Notes under the pieces: generated by a model
Told to the model about the DNA's origin: nothing
The model's input: only the letters and a program-made list of their open reading frames with translations
Databases searched by the model: none
Shown here: piece after piece, positions 18,939-26,958 of the stretch
How positions within the stretch are numbered: the stretch's first letter is position 1
How the letters are laid out: every line of letters begins with the position of its first letter
Program-made: the position numbers and the translations under genes
Assembly: GCA_002238865.1 (NCBI GenBank)
Contig: MPNE01000008.1
Location: forward strand, 1-64,000
Reading direction: 5' to 3'
Length of the DNA stretch: 64,000 bases
From: Gemmatimonadetes bacterium bin94
Lineage (GTDB): Bacteria; Gemmatimonadota; Gemmatimonadetes; Longimicrobiales; Gaopeijiaceae

Positions 18939-19424
18939 TCAGTTGGCCAGGATGTCCTTCAGGTCGTCGAAGCGCGCCCCTATTCGTTGTTCGACGTCCC
19001 GGATGTTCTGCCCTATCTCCGCGTGGGCGTCTCGGCTCTCGGTGCGGACCAACCCGATCTCGGTGCGCACCAGCCCCAGCTCGGCCCGCACTTCACCGAA
19101 CCGCCGGTCCATGGAGCGCTGCATGTCGTCGAATCGCTTGTCGGTGGAATCGAACCGCGTGTCCATCGACTTGAACCGCTCGTCAATCGACTTGAACCGC
19201 TCGTCCATCGACTTGAACCGCTCGTCAACCGACTTGAACCGCTCGTCGACCAGTTCGAATCTCATCTCCATCCACGCCTTCATGTCGTCGAACCGCTTGC
19301 CCATCCAGATGCTGATGGCAGTCAAGCCGCCGATCAACACCACCATTTCGGCTGCGAATCCGATCCACTCGTTCGTGAGCACGGCCCACCACCCCCTTCC
19401 TCCCGGGTCTTTCGTCATTGTCAC
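18939..19424 (-). CDS. membrane-anchored coiled-coil heptad-repeat protein
   Basis: A 161-residue protein of unknown function. One transmembrane helix (about 20-40: GFAAEMVVLIGGLTAISIW) is followed by a long coiled coil made of exact seven-residue repeats of the type ERFKS(V/M/I)D, then RFDSTDKRFDDMQ and a second helical part with VRTEIGLVRTE. It resembles short DUF1640-like or hemolysin-XhlA-like coiled-coil proteins in layout, but I do not recognise a family with certainty. It ends 15 bp upstream of queG on the same strand. Confidence 0.72.
   Translation of the reverse strand: MTMTKDPGGRGWWAVLTNEWIGFAAEMVVLIGGLTAISIWMGKRFDDMKAWMEMRFELVDERFKSVDERFKSMDERFKSIDERFKSMDTRFDSTDKRFDDMQRSMDRRFGEVRAELGLVRTEIGLVRTESRDAHAEIGQNIRDVEQRIGARFDDLKDILAN
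19167..19250 (+). repeat. four tandem copies of a 21-bp unit
   Basis: The plus-strand unit CGACTTGAACCGCTCGTCAAT starts at 19167, 19188, 19209 and 19230 with only one to three base differences between copies. On the minus strand each unit encodes one heptad (ERFKSxD), so the array is coding and in frame. Such exact units can expand or contract by slippage without shifting the frame, lengthening the coiled coil by one heptad at a time. Confidence 0.9.
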
Positions 19425-19611
19425 TTGTAATCCCTGCTACCCTCGCGGGCAAGGAGAGAATGGAAGATCGCACCTGGGGAGGGAGACACCCATGGCCGAA
19501 TGGGACAGCAACATGCCGGAATGACGCAGGGTGCGCGTCCCACGCTCAAATCGGCTATGCTTGGACGAGCAAGAGCCGCCCCGGTACACGTCACTCCCAC
19601 ACCTCGCACGC

Positions 19612-20736
19612 ATGACCCTCCAACAGGTCCGCGACGCCTTCCCCATCCTTCAGCGCCGCAACTACCTCAACTCCTGCTCGCTGGGTGCCCTGTCCACGCC
19701 GGCAGTGGACCAGTTGCACGATTTTGTCGCCAAATGGCACGACTACGGCGCGTCGGCATGGTACGAGCACTGGTGGGGACGGCTGGCCGACCTTCGCGGG
19801 CGGGTGGAGCACCTTTTCGGCGCCCCGGCGGGCACGGTCGCGCTCATGCCGTCCACCTCGGCCTGCCTGGCCGCGATCACGACCAGCTTCGACTGGACGA
19901 AGCGCAACCGCATCGTCACGACCGAGCTGGACTTCCCCACCCTGCTCTACCAGTGGAAGGTGCGCCCCGAGGCGGAGATGGTCGTGCTGGAGAGCCCCGA
20001 CGGCGTCCACATCGACCCGCAGCAGTTCGCGGACGCGGTCGACGATCGAACCCTGGCGGTCGCCACCAGCCACGTCTTCTTCACGACCGGCACGATCCAG
20101 GACCTGGAAGCCATCGCCGACATCGCGCAGCGGGCGGGCGCGTACAGCCTGATCGACGGCTATCAGGGGGCCGGGCAGATCCCGGTCGACCTCCCCGCCA
20201 CCGGCGTCGACTTCTACACTTCCGGCCCGCTCAAGTGGCTATGCGGCGGCCCGGGCCTCGCGTACCTGTACGTCCGCGACGACCTGATCGCCAACCTGCG
20301 GCCCCGCATCACCAGCTGGTTCGCCACCGAGGATCAGTTCCTCTTCAACGCCGGCGACTTCCGCTACCACGACGACGCCCGACGCTTCGAGCTGGGCACC
20401 CCGGCACTCGCCGTGGTTCACACCGCTCTGGGCGGCCAGGAGATCGTGGACGAGGTCGGGATGGCGGAGATCCGGGCGCGCAACACGATGCTGACCGAGC
20501 GGTTGGTGGACGGCTGCACGGCAGCAGGGTTTTCGCTTCGGGTGAGCGACCATCCGGACACCCGCTCGGCGATCGTCCTGGTGCGCCACGACGAGCCCGG
20601 AGCGGCGGTGGGCCACCTGGCCGAACGTGGGATCATTGTGGACAATCGGCCGGGTGTGGTGCGGGCAAGTCCGCACTTCTACAACACGGCGGACGAGGTG
20701 GACGAGTTTGTGGAGGCACTCAGCGAGACGGTGTGA
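19612..20736 (+). CDS. class V aminotransferase / cysteine desulfurase-like PLP enzyme
   Basis: A 374-residue fold-type I PLP enzyme. The start at 19612 (MTLQQVRDAFPIL) begins the conserved part; an upstream open extension to 19531 looks non-coding. Motifs: STSACLAAITTSFDW (cofactor phosphate region), SLIDGYQGAGQIPVDL with the Asp that contacts the PLP nitrogen, and SGPLKWLCGGPG with the probable Schiff-base Lys208. The ending IIVDNRPGVVRASPHFYNT is typical of kynureninase-like and isopenicillin-epimerase-like members. Substrate unknown; the set of peptidases nearby hints at amino-acid catabolism (inference). Confidence 0.88.
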   Translation: MTLQQVRDAFPILQRRNYLNSCSLGALSTPAVDQLHDFVAKWHDYGASAWYEHWWGRLADLRGRVEHLFGAPAGTVALMPSTSACLAAITTSFDWTKRNRIVTTELDFPTLLYQWKVRPEAEMVVLESPDGVHIDPQQFADAVDDRTLAVATSHVFFTTGTIQDLEAIADIAQRAGAYSLIDGYQGAGQIPVDLPATGVDFYTSGPLKWLCGGPGLAYLYVRDDLIANLRPRITSWFATEDQFLFNAGDFRYHDDARRFELGTPALAVVHTALGGQEIVDEVGMAEIRARNTMLTERLVDGCTAAGFSLRVSDHPDTRSAIVLVRHDEPGAAVGHLAERGIIVDNRPGVVRASPHFYNTADEVDEFVEALSETV

Positions 20737-20774
20737 GGGCGACGCCGGTTGGTGGGGGCCGGGCTAAACCATCG

Positions 20775-20808
20775 TTGTCCGCCATTTCCGGGCACAAATG
20801 GCCGACAA
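20775..20808. repeat. 34-bp palindromic element, copy 1
   Basis: TTGTCCGCCATTT (20775-20787) and AAATGGCCGACAA (20796-20808) are 13-bp arms with one mismatched pair around an 8-bp spacer. The same element, with the same 13-8-13 architecture, recurs at 26670. This copy is in the 155-bp gap before the M14 gene at 20892. It could be an operator, a hairpin in the leader of that gene, or a dispersed palindromic repeat. Confidence 0.65.
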
Positions 20809-20891
20809 ACACCGCCGGATGGTGCAGAGTCGCGACGATCGTGCAATAGTTTTAGCGTTCCGCCTGATCCTCGAACCGGGAGACCCTCTCC

Positions 20892-23174
20892 GTGCTATCC
20901 ACGCTCGCGCTCGCCACGATGGTCCAGCTTTCCGCCCAGCCGCAGGAGCTGGTGCCGGGGACCCGCTACGACCCGGCCATCCCCACCCTCGAAGAGGTGG
21001 CGGGGCACGACTTCAGGGAGGCCGTCACGCCGCCGGACGATGTGATCCGCTACATGGAGGCGCTGTCCGACGCGGCTCCCGACCGGACGCACCTCATACG
21101 CTACGCGGAGAGCTGGGAGGGTCGACCGCTCGTCGTCCTCGTGATCGGGTCGCCCGAGCGCATTGCGCGCCTTGACGAGGTGAAGGCGGACATCGCGCGC
21201 CTCGCCGACCCGCGCGGGCTCTCCGAAGCCGATGCCGAAGCGTTGCTGGCCGAAGTGCCGGTCGTCACCGCGCTCATGCACGGGGTCCACGGCAACGAGA
21301 TCAGCTCGAGCGGCGCCGCCATGGCGGAAGCCTATCACCTGCTCGCGGCGACCGGAGACGCGGATGTCGATCTCATCCTGTCCGAGTCGCTGGTACTCAT
21401 CGATCCAATGGAGAATCCCGACGGGCGGAACCGCTTCGTGTACCAGAACGGGATCGCGCAGGCCCGTTGGCCGGACGAGGCGGCGATCTCCGCGGAGCAC
21501 GACGAGCCCTGGCCGGGGGGGCGCGGGAATCACTACCTCTTCGACCTGAACCGCGACCTCTTTATCCAGAGCCAGCCCGAGACGCGCGGCAAGGTGGACG
21601 TATTCCTCGAATACCGGCCCCAGATCGTGGCGGATCTGCACGAGATGGGAGGGGATGCCACCTACTTCTTCCCGCCCACCGCGCCACCCTCCAACCCGTG
21701 GTACGGGGAGCGCCAGATCGCGCTCATGGACGTGTTCGGGGAAGCGATCGCGGCGCGCTTCGACCAACGCGGCTTCGCGTACTTCAACCGGGACGTCTAC
21801 GACCTCTTCTATCCCGGCTACGTCGACATGTGGCCGATGGGACACGGCGCGCTCGGCATGACCTACGAGCAGGCGAGCGCCCGTGCGCTCATGCTGAGGC
21901 GGTCGGACGGGGACCTGCTGACGTACGGTGACGGCGTGTTGCACCACTTCACGGCGGCGCTGGAGACGGCCCTCACCGCGGCGCGTCACCGCGAGGGTAT
22001 CCTGCGCGACTATCTCGCGTTCCGGCGGGAGGGCGTCGCGCGGGGGAGAGATGGCCCGGCGGAAATCGTCCTCCACTCGGCGCACGACCCGGGGATGGCG
22101 GAGCGGCTCGCCGTGATGCTCGTCGAGAACGGGATCGAGGTGTTCCGCGCTTCAGGGCCGGTGGCGGTCGGCGATCGGACGCTTTCCGCCGGATCGAGCT
22201 TCATCGTGCCGCTGGACCAGCCGACGCACGGCTTCATCCACAACCTCCTCGACGCAAATGTTCCGATGGAGGAGGACTTCGTGAGGCGGCAGATCGAGCG
22301 CCGCGCGAACCGGCAACCGGACGAAATCTACGACCTGACGGCCTGGAGTCAGTCGCTGCTGTGGGACGTGGAGGCGATCGAGACGTCGGCGACAGGGGTA
22401 CGCGGCGAGGCCGTGACAGCGGATGGGAGCGTGTCTGGGGCGGAGCCGGTGGCGGCGCTGCCCGCGGCGGACGTGGCCCCGCTGCCCGAAGCGCTCGTCG
22501 GCTACCTGATCCCGTGGGGCACCAACGGGGCCGCAACGGTCGCCGAGGCGCTGCGCGAAGGCATTCGCGTCCGGGCGGCAGGCGCGGAGTTCACCCTGGG
22601 CGGCCGCCGCTACGGGGTCGGTACCGCGATCGTCCGCACGGCCGAGAACGGACAGGATCTTCGCCAGCGCCTGGCAGAGATCGCCGCCCGGCACCGCGCC
22701 GAGGTCGTCCCGATCGATGATTCGTACGTCCGCGAAGGCATGTCGCTGGGAAGCCGGGACGTACGGGCCCTGATCGAGCCCCGGGTGCTTCTCGTCTACG
22801 ATGCCCCCGGCCAGGGCTACTCCGTGGGCTGGGCCCGCTACGTCCTTGAACGGCGGTACGGCCAGCGCACGACCGCGGTGCGGGCATCCAGCCTCGGCCG
22901 CGCGCGGCTGGCCGACTACGACGTGGTCGTCTTTCCGAGCGGCAACTACGGCCAGACCGTCGGCGACGGGTTGCTCGATCGCCTGCGGGCGTGGATGCGC
23001 GACGGCGGCACCGTAATCACGATGGCCGAGTCCTCACGCTGGGCGGTGCGGGAAGGGCTGCTGGCAACCGAGACGGAGCGCCGGGGCGGACGGGCCGAAG
23101 GCGACGATCCGCCGGAGCCCGGCACGCCGGACCAGCCCATCGAATACCTTGCCGCGAGCTCGCCGGAGGAGTAA
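20892..23174 (+). CDS. secreted M14 family metallopeptidase, ended by a premature TAA
   Basis: A 760-residue M14-family metallopeptidase starting at a GTG with a short signal-like segment ending SAQ. An in-frame TGA at 20865 excludes a longer start. Zinc ligands are in MHGVHGNE (H133, E136) and ADLHEMGGD, and the catalytic Glu is probably in GMTYEQAS. The C-terminal part (about 590-760) is a Rossmann-like domain (LVYDAPGQGYSVGWARYV). The frame ends at TAA (23172-23174) after ASSPEE, yet the same frame continues without a further stop for 119 codons of family-like sequence. So the protein is either truncated by a recent nonsense change or the base call is wrong. Confidence 0.88.
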   Translation: MLSTLALATMVQLSAQPQELVPGTRYDPAIPTLEEVAGHDFREAVTPPDDVIRYMEALSDAAPDRTHLIRYAESWEGRPLVVLVIGSPERIARLDEVKADIARLADPRGLSEADAEALLAEVPVVTALMHGVHGNEISSSGAAMAEAYHLLAATGDADVDLILSESLVLIDPMENPDGRNRFVYQNGIAQARWPDEAAISAEHDEPWPGGRGNHYLFDLNRDLFIQSQPETRGKVDVFLEYRPQIVADLHEMGGDATYFFPPTAPPSNPWYGERQIALMDVFGEAIAARFDQRGFAYFNRDVYDLFYPGYVDMWPMGHGALGMTYEQASARALMLRRSDGDLLTYGDGVLHHFTAALETALTAARHREGILRDYLAFRREGVARGRDGPAEIVLHSAHDPGMAERLAVMLVENGIEVFRASGPVAVGDRTLSAGSSFIVPLDQPTHGFIHNLLDANVPMEEDFVRRQIERRANRQPDEIYDLTAWSQSLLWDVEAIETSATGVRGEAVTADGSVSGAEPVAALPAADVAPLPEALVGYLIPWGTNGAATVAEALREGIRVRAAGAEFTLGGRRYGVGTAIVRTAENGQDLRQRLAEIAARHRAEVVPIDDSYVREGMSLGSRDVRALIEPRVLLVYDAPGQGYSVGWARYVLERRYGQRTTAVRASSLGRARLADYDVVVFPSGNYGQTVGDGLLDRLRAWMRDGGTVITMAESSRWAVREGLLATETERRGGRAEGDDPPEPGTPDQPIEYLAASSPEE

Positions 23175-23531
23175 TCGCCCGAGGGCGTGCCGGGTGCGAT
23201 TCTGCGCACGCTGCTCGACACCGAGCACTGGCTCGCGGCCGGCACCGACGGCGAGATCGGCGTCCTCGTGCAAGGCTCGCGCGTCTTCCGGCCGATCACG
23301 CTCGACCAGGGCACGAACGTCGGCCGCTACGCCGACCTCGACAGTCTCATCCTCGGCGGGATCGTCTGGGAGGAATCACGGCCGCAGTTGGCCAGCAAGG
23401 CCTTCCTGATTCATCAGCCCGTCGGACGCGGACAGGTGGTGGCCTTCGCCGAAGACCCGAACTACCGGGCCTACACGGAGGCGACGCAGCTCCTGTTCAT
23501 GAACGCCGTGTTGCTGGGGCCGGGGCGGTAG
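23175..23531 (+). pseudogene. 3' remainder of the M14 peptidase gene after the in-frame stop
   Basis: Translation directly after the TAA reads [20 protein letters not shown] and continues to [11 protein letters not shown] before a [29 protein letters not shown] and [15 protein letters not shown] are the usual end of large M14 peptidases of this type (compare the homologous end of the gene at 3735: GHVVLLGMKPQWRGQPFGNF). It is in the same frame as the 20892 gene, with no frameshift, so it is that gene's C terminus. A GTG inside (23184) could allow separate translation but there is no good ribosome site. Confidence 0.75.
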
Positions 23532-23590
23532 GGGGGCGCAGGACATCGATAACCCCTGTTCGCCTTCTCAGATGGTGCAGTCACGGCCAC

Positions 23591-24265
23591 CTATCTCGCT
23601 CGTGGCAGAGCCGCCGCCACAGCGGAATCCAAGGTGACTGCATCCATGGCCCCCATGTACATCCGGCCATTGACGAAGAACGTGGGCACCATCCGCACAC
23701 CAAGATCCGCTCCCTCTCTGTACGCGCTTTCCACACGGTCAGCGTACTCGCCGGAAGTTACGCAGTGGTCAAAAGCCGGGCGGCTCAGGAGGCCACCTAC
23801 CGAATCTGCCACATCCTCCCAAAGGGGAGCCCGGCCTTGGCCTTCGCCAAGACGGAGAGCAGCCGTGTGAAACGCCCCGAAAACTCCCTGCTCGGCTGCG
23901 CATTCGGCACCCAGGAACAGCCTTGTTGACTCGTTCATCTCCAATGGTACGAAGGGCTTTACCGCTACCGCCAAATGCTGAGGGTAACGCCTCCTTACGA
24001 CACGTAGCGTCCGATCGAACTCTCGGCAAAAGCCACAGGCATAGTCCGAGTACAGCAGAAGCACGACGGGCGCGTCCTCGGGCCCCAACCGGTGGCCCGT
24101 ACTCGCAGCCCGCACGAATTCTGCTGGTAGGCCGAATTCTTCCTCTCCCAAGTTCACGAGCCCGACGCCTGGAACTCCGTCGGAAGCGAACCAAGCCTTA
24201 GCGAAGAAGAGAGCTGCGGCCGCCACGACCAGAACAGCAGCCACGTTCACGATTCGATCGATCAT
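23591..24265 (-). CDS. membrane-anchored DsbA-like thioredoxin (cassette 1)
   Basis: A 224-residue thiol-disulfide protein: one N-terminal membrane helix (about 5-23), then a DsbA/thioredoxin fold with active site CGFC (Cys77, Cys80) after VVLLLYSDYA, and the cis-Pro loop VRMVPTFFVNGRMYMG. The helical insert contains two further Cys (AECAAEQG and FDHCVTSGE). The active site faces the periplasm and would make or reshuffle disulfides. Its start overlaps the end of the propeller gene by 4 bp (ATGA). In this cassette the only obvious Cys-rich client is the small secreted peptide encoded upstream at 25342. Confidence 0.9.
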   Translation of the reverse strand: MIDRIVNVAAVLVVAAAALFFAKAWFASDGVPGVGLVNLGEEEFGLPAEFVRAASTGHRLGPEDAPVVLLLYSDYACGFCREFDRTLRVVRRRYPQHLAVAVKPFVPLEMNESTRLFLGAECAAEQGVFGAFHTAALRLGEGQGRAPLWEDVADSVGGLLSRPAFDHCVTSGEYADRVESAYREGADLGVRMVPTFFVNGRMYMGAMDAVTLDSAVAAALPRAR

Positions 24266-25317
24266 GGCATACCGGGTGTTGGAAGCCTAAAGCGGTAGAC
24301 ACCGGCGTCGAGAAGCGAGGTGCCGTACAGCCAGCCCGCCTGCTCATCCACGCTCAGGCCAAACATCGGCGTATCGAGGTGCAGTTTGCCTACGTATTGC
24401 CCTTCCCAGTCGAAGACGTGCACCTCTTGGCCGTGACTGACCTCATCCGCATCCGTCGTTTGGCCAAGGGATGTCTGCCCCGAGTAAAGTGCATACACGT
24501 AGTCGTTGGAGGCAGAGCATTCCGTGTAGTGGTGCCGTCCCATCCTGAAGCGCATCTCTCCCCTCACGCGAGTGAAGTCTGGTTCACTGGGATAAGGCAC
24601 ATCGGCCACCACTGGTCGGCCTGCCTTGTGATCGTACAATTCCACACGCCCAGCGTCCCAATAAGCCAGGGCAAATCCAGGCGCTTCCATCCGTGCGCAC
24701 AGCGCGAAGTTGATGCTTGCCCTCACCCGCTCGGTCATCGGGATCGTGTCACCGCCGAGGAGTGCGCCAGGCACCGTCGCTATGCGTTCGCCCGCGATGT
24801 CGAAGAACACGAAACGCTCCTCCAGTTCTCTCCGGACGCCCACAATCGTAAGCGAGTCCAGCCACGTCGCACGGGCAAGAAAAGGAGCTTCCTGCGGTGT
24901 GATGGTGGGAGTCTCCGCATTGAGAGTCCTGGACTCATCAACCCGCATGAACTTGAAGCCATCATAGACCCAGACGGCCATCGTGTCGGGCCGAACCACT
25001 GCGAGACCCACGATGGGTCCGGCAAACTCTCCAGGCCCCTCGCCTCGGCGCCCGAGAGACACGATCAAATCACCACCGTACGCGTCCAGAATGTGAAGAT
25101 CCGGGTCCCCTGCAGCATCCCCGACAAAAAGTCGGTTTCCGACAGCCTGAATCACGGCCGGACTTCCGATCGCGGGACCCCGGTTCAAGAGTTCCGCATA
25201 GAGCGATTCGACAGCTACATCGAGCTTTACGGTAGACGTATCGGGAGCACCGCACGCGGAACAGTGCATCACCAGGAAAGTGGCAATTCCACTCCAACCT
25301 GAGAATGACGTTCGCAC
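24262..25317 (-). CDS. 6-bladed beta-propeller lipoprotein (cassette 1)
   Basis: A 351-residue lipoprotein (signal segment ending MHCSAC, probable lipid Cys22). The body is a 6-bladed beta-propeller of the BF3164/NHL-like type; the hallmark is the run SLGRRGEGPGEFAGP at about 88-102, together with repeated PDTMAVWVYDGFKFMRVDE-like blades. Proteins of this type are common in Bacteroidota and Gemmatimonadota and often adjoin small secreted peptides and thioredoxins; their ligand is unknown. It lies 24 bp downstream of the Cys-rich peptide gene and overlaps the DsbA-like gene, so the order is peptide, propeller, thioredoxin. Confidence 0.87.
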   Translation of the reverse strand: MRTSFSGWSGIATFLVMHCSACGAPDTSTVKLDVAVESLYAELLNRGPAIGSPAVIQAVGNRLFVGDAAGDPDLHILDAYGGDLIVSLGRRGEGPGEFAGPIVGLAVVRPDTMAVWVYDGFKFMRVDESRTLNAETPTITPQEAPFLARATWLDSLTIVGVRRELEERFVFFDIAGERIATVPGALLGGDTIPMTERVRASINFALCARMEAPGFALAYWDAGRVELYDHKAGRPVVADVPYPSEPDFTRVRGEMRFRMGRHHYTECSASNDYVYALYSGQTSLGQTTDADEVSHGQEVHVFDWEGQYVGKLHLDTPMFGLSVDEQAGWLYGTSLLDAGVYRFRLPTPGMP

Positions 25318-25341
25318 CGTCGTCAGCAGTAGACGAGTGGC

Positions 25342-25617
25342 TCAGCTGGCGTCAACGTCGCGCCAACCACGATGCATTGGCCCACCACCATGGAAACAAA
25401 TGCTATTCGTCCTACGTCGGCAGGTCGTGCACTCGTCCTCTGTGGCGCACCTGTACCCCGACGCGTCCTGTGTTGCGGTAATGCACCGAGACCCCGCTTG
25501 CCGCTCGCAGCCCCCACCGTCGGCTCTCAACGGTTGCGGGTTCTCGAAAGCCAGGGCCGCTGCGAAGATGATGACAGCGGCGAGCAAGCGCGTGAGGGCC
25601 AAAAGTGTCTTGGTCAT
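25342..25617 (-). CDS. secreted six-Cys peptide (cassette 1)
   Basis: A 91-residue small protein. The start at 25617 has an AGGAG seven bases upstream and is better than the ATG at 25638. A hydrophobic segment (about 5-24: LLALTRLLAAVIIFAAALAF) leads into ENPQPLRADGGG (N26-A32 match the NPxPxxA motif shared with the peptide at 56970), then six Cys at 37, 45, 57, 63, 66 and 74 and a GGGP tail after the last Cys. No family is certain. The junction recalls the NVEALA motif of Bacteroidota secreted peptides (inference). The spacing suggests three disulfides formed by the cassette's CxxC protein. Confidence 0.72.
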   Translation of the reverse strand: MTKTLLALTRLLAAVIIFAAALAFENPQPLRADGGGCERQAGSRCITATQDASGYRCATEDECTTCRRRTNSICFHGGGPMHRGWRDVDAS

Positions 25618-25712
25618 GATGATTCTCCTCTGAGGCACCCATGTGGGACTTGACGATCCCTTGCACTAGCAAAATCGCCCCGTTCCGGCCAATCTCCTAT
25701 GTCGTTTCATGG

Positions 25713-26282
25713 CTATCCGTTGTCGCTTCGCATGTTTCCTACCGCCGCAGGCACCCCACGTGGTCCCCGAGCGGCGAGGAATGTCGCCCTGACGGCTTCC
25801 CGAATCCAGAAGGAAAGAGGGACCGCAGGAAGCTGTGCTGGTGTCTTGCCGACAAGGTTGAGAGTGAACCTATGCCATCCAGCACGGTCGTTGAATCCCA
25901 AGCGCCAAGCGGTCTCGTTGACCCCGACGCCCGCGTCCCGAAGCGCCATTCCGTGGCTGAATCGGATCCACCGCAGTGCGACGGACATCGAAAAACCGTG
26001 TCTTAGTGCCGTCTCCGAAAGGTACTCCGGACGGCAGTCGAGCACCCTTGCCGTGCTGGCCACGCTCCTCAGGTACTCACCGTTGCGGTTTGGGAGACCA
26101 TACCGGGGACTCGAGCGACCAGGGTGTCCCGTGCGAACCAAGGCCGAGGAAGTCAAACCGGAAACTCCCTCCACATCCTGGAGCGCGACAATGCGCAGGG
26201 CGGCCCCCAGCATCGGAGGCCCCGGGCACGCGTTCAGGAAGAAACGGATTGCCGTCGTGTAGTCCTGTTCTGATTGGTTCAT
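25713..26282 (-). CDS. AraC-like helix-turn-helix protein
   Basis: A 189-residue protein whose C-terminal part looks like an AraC/XylS DNA-binding domain: SMSVALRWIRFSHGMAL then VGVNETAWRLGFNDRAGW and HRFTLNLVGKTPAQLP, which is the characteristic second helix-turn-helix ending in GxTPxQ. The N-terminal 70 residues have no recognisable sensor domain. The gene lies 95 bp upstream of the secreted peptide gene and on the same strand, so it may control cassette 1 or be co-transcribed with it. Cassette 2 has no such neighbour. Overall length is short for the family. Confidence 0.7.
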   Translation of the reverse strand: MNQSEQDYTTAIRFFLNACPGPPMLGAALRIVALQDVEGVSGLTSSALVRTGHPGRSSPRYGLPNRNGEYLRSVASTARVLDCRPEYLSETALRHGFSMSVALRWIRFSHGMALRDAGVGVNETAWRLGFNDRAGWHRFTLNLVGKTPAQLPAVPLSFWIREAVRATFLAARGPRGVPAAVGNMRSDNG

Positions 26283-26958
26283 GGACGCCCTTCCCCCTTT
26301 GGTATGTCCCGTGCCCCGAGTGACGCTGATTCGAGAGGCGTGAAGACTACTGATTCCCCAGCCCTACCTACTTAAACGACGAGGGGACCCGGTTTTGTGG
26401 GGTCATTTTCCGACAAGACACCACTTGAAGCCCATTGGACAGGGTTTCCAGGAAGTCAGGGAGTCCGGTGGCACCTCCATCCCCACCCCCTCGCGTTCGG
26501 GCCCGTGAGCATCGCTCTTGCCCTTGTTAACAGCCGCCAACCCGGAAATGTGCAACTGTGCGCTCCACACGGTGCCTGATCACGAGCGATGTCAAGCGGT
26601 CGGGGAGACACTCCTCGATCGACTGCGCGCGCGGCCCAGGGCGGTAGCGACCACGCCATTCACCACAGTTTGTCCGCCATTTGGCGCCGGAAGTGGCCGA
26701 CAACGCGCTACTGCGCCAAGATCTCGGCCGCTCGCGGCGCCATGAGTGCGTTGCTGCGTCCTGCGCCGGGAACGGTGTCGAGCCGCCCAGGCGAACGGAA
26801 CCCCGAGAGCCTCCGCCGCAGATCCCGCCGCCGCATGGATGCGTGACTTCGGGTGAAGCGCTGCGGCCCCTGAAGCATCGCTTCGGGTGTCTGGCGAAGG
26901 TTGCTGGCGGTCGTGATGGTGTCCGGGTCGTCCTCCATCGTGTGCTCGTTTTCATCTC
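26283..26958. other. 676-bp gap without a supported gene
   Basis: Between the AraC-like gene and the amidohydrolase fusion, both on the minus strand, no open frame has credible protein character; the frames present are Arg/Ser/Pro-rich and match nothing I know. The gap holds the second copy of the 34-bp palindrome (26670-26703). The stretch right upstream of the AraC-like gene (26283-26420) is less GC-rich and may carry its promoter. I see no tRNA or terminator with a T-run. Confidence 0.55.
26670..26703. repeat. 34-bp palindromic element, copy 2
   Basis: TTGTCCGCCATTT (26670-26682), 8-bp spacer GGCGCCGG, then AAGTGGCCGACAA (26691-26703). The left arm is identical to copy 1 at 20775 and the right arm differs from it by one base, while the two spacers differ, so the arms are what is conserved. 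The spacer itself contains the palindrome GGCGCC. Confidence 0.65.

Noticed and set aside
19167-19250. A CRISPR-like array
   Set aside because: The units are directly adjacent without spacers and encode heptads in frame, so it is a coding tandem repeat.
20775-20808. A loxP-type recombination site because of the 13-8-13 design
   Set aside because: The arms do not resemble loxP or related sites and no tyrosine recombinase gene is present. The geometry alone is not evidence.
26527-26955. A 142-codon minus-strand frame in the 676-bp gap
   Set aside because: Arg/Ser/Pro-rich with no recognisable motif, no ribosome site and it runs across the palindrome; not supported as a gene.
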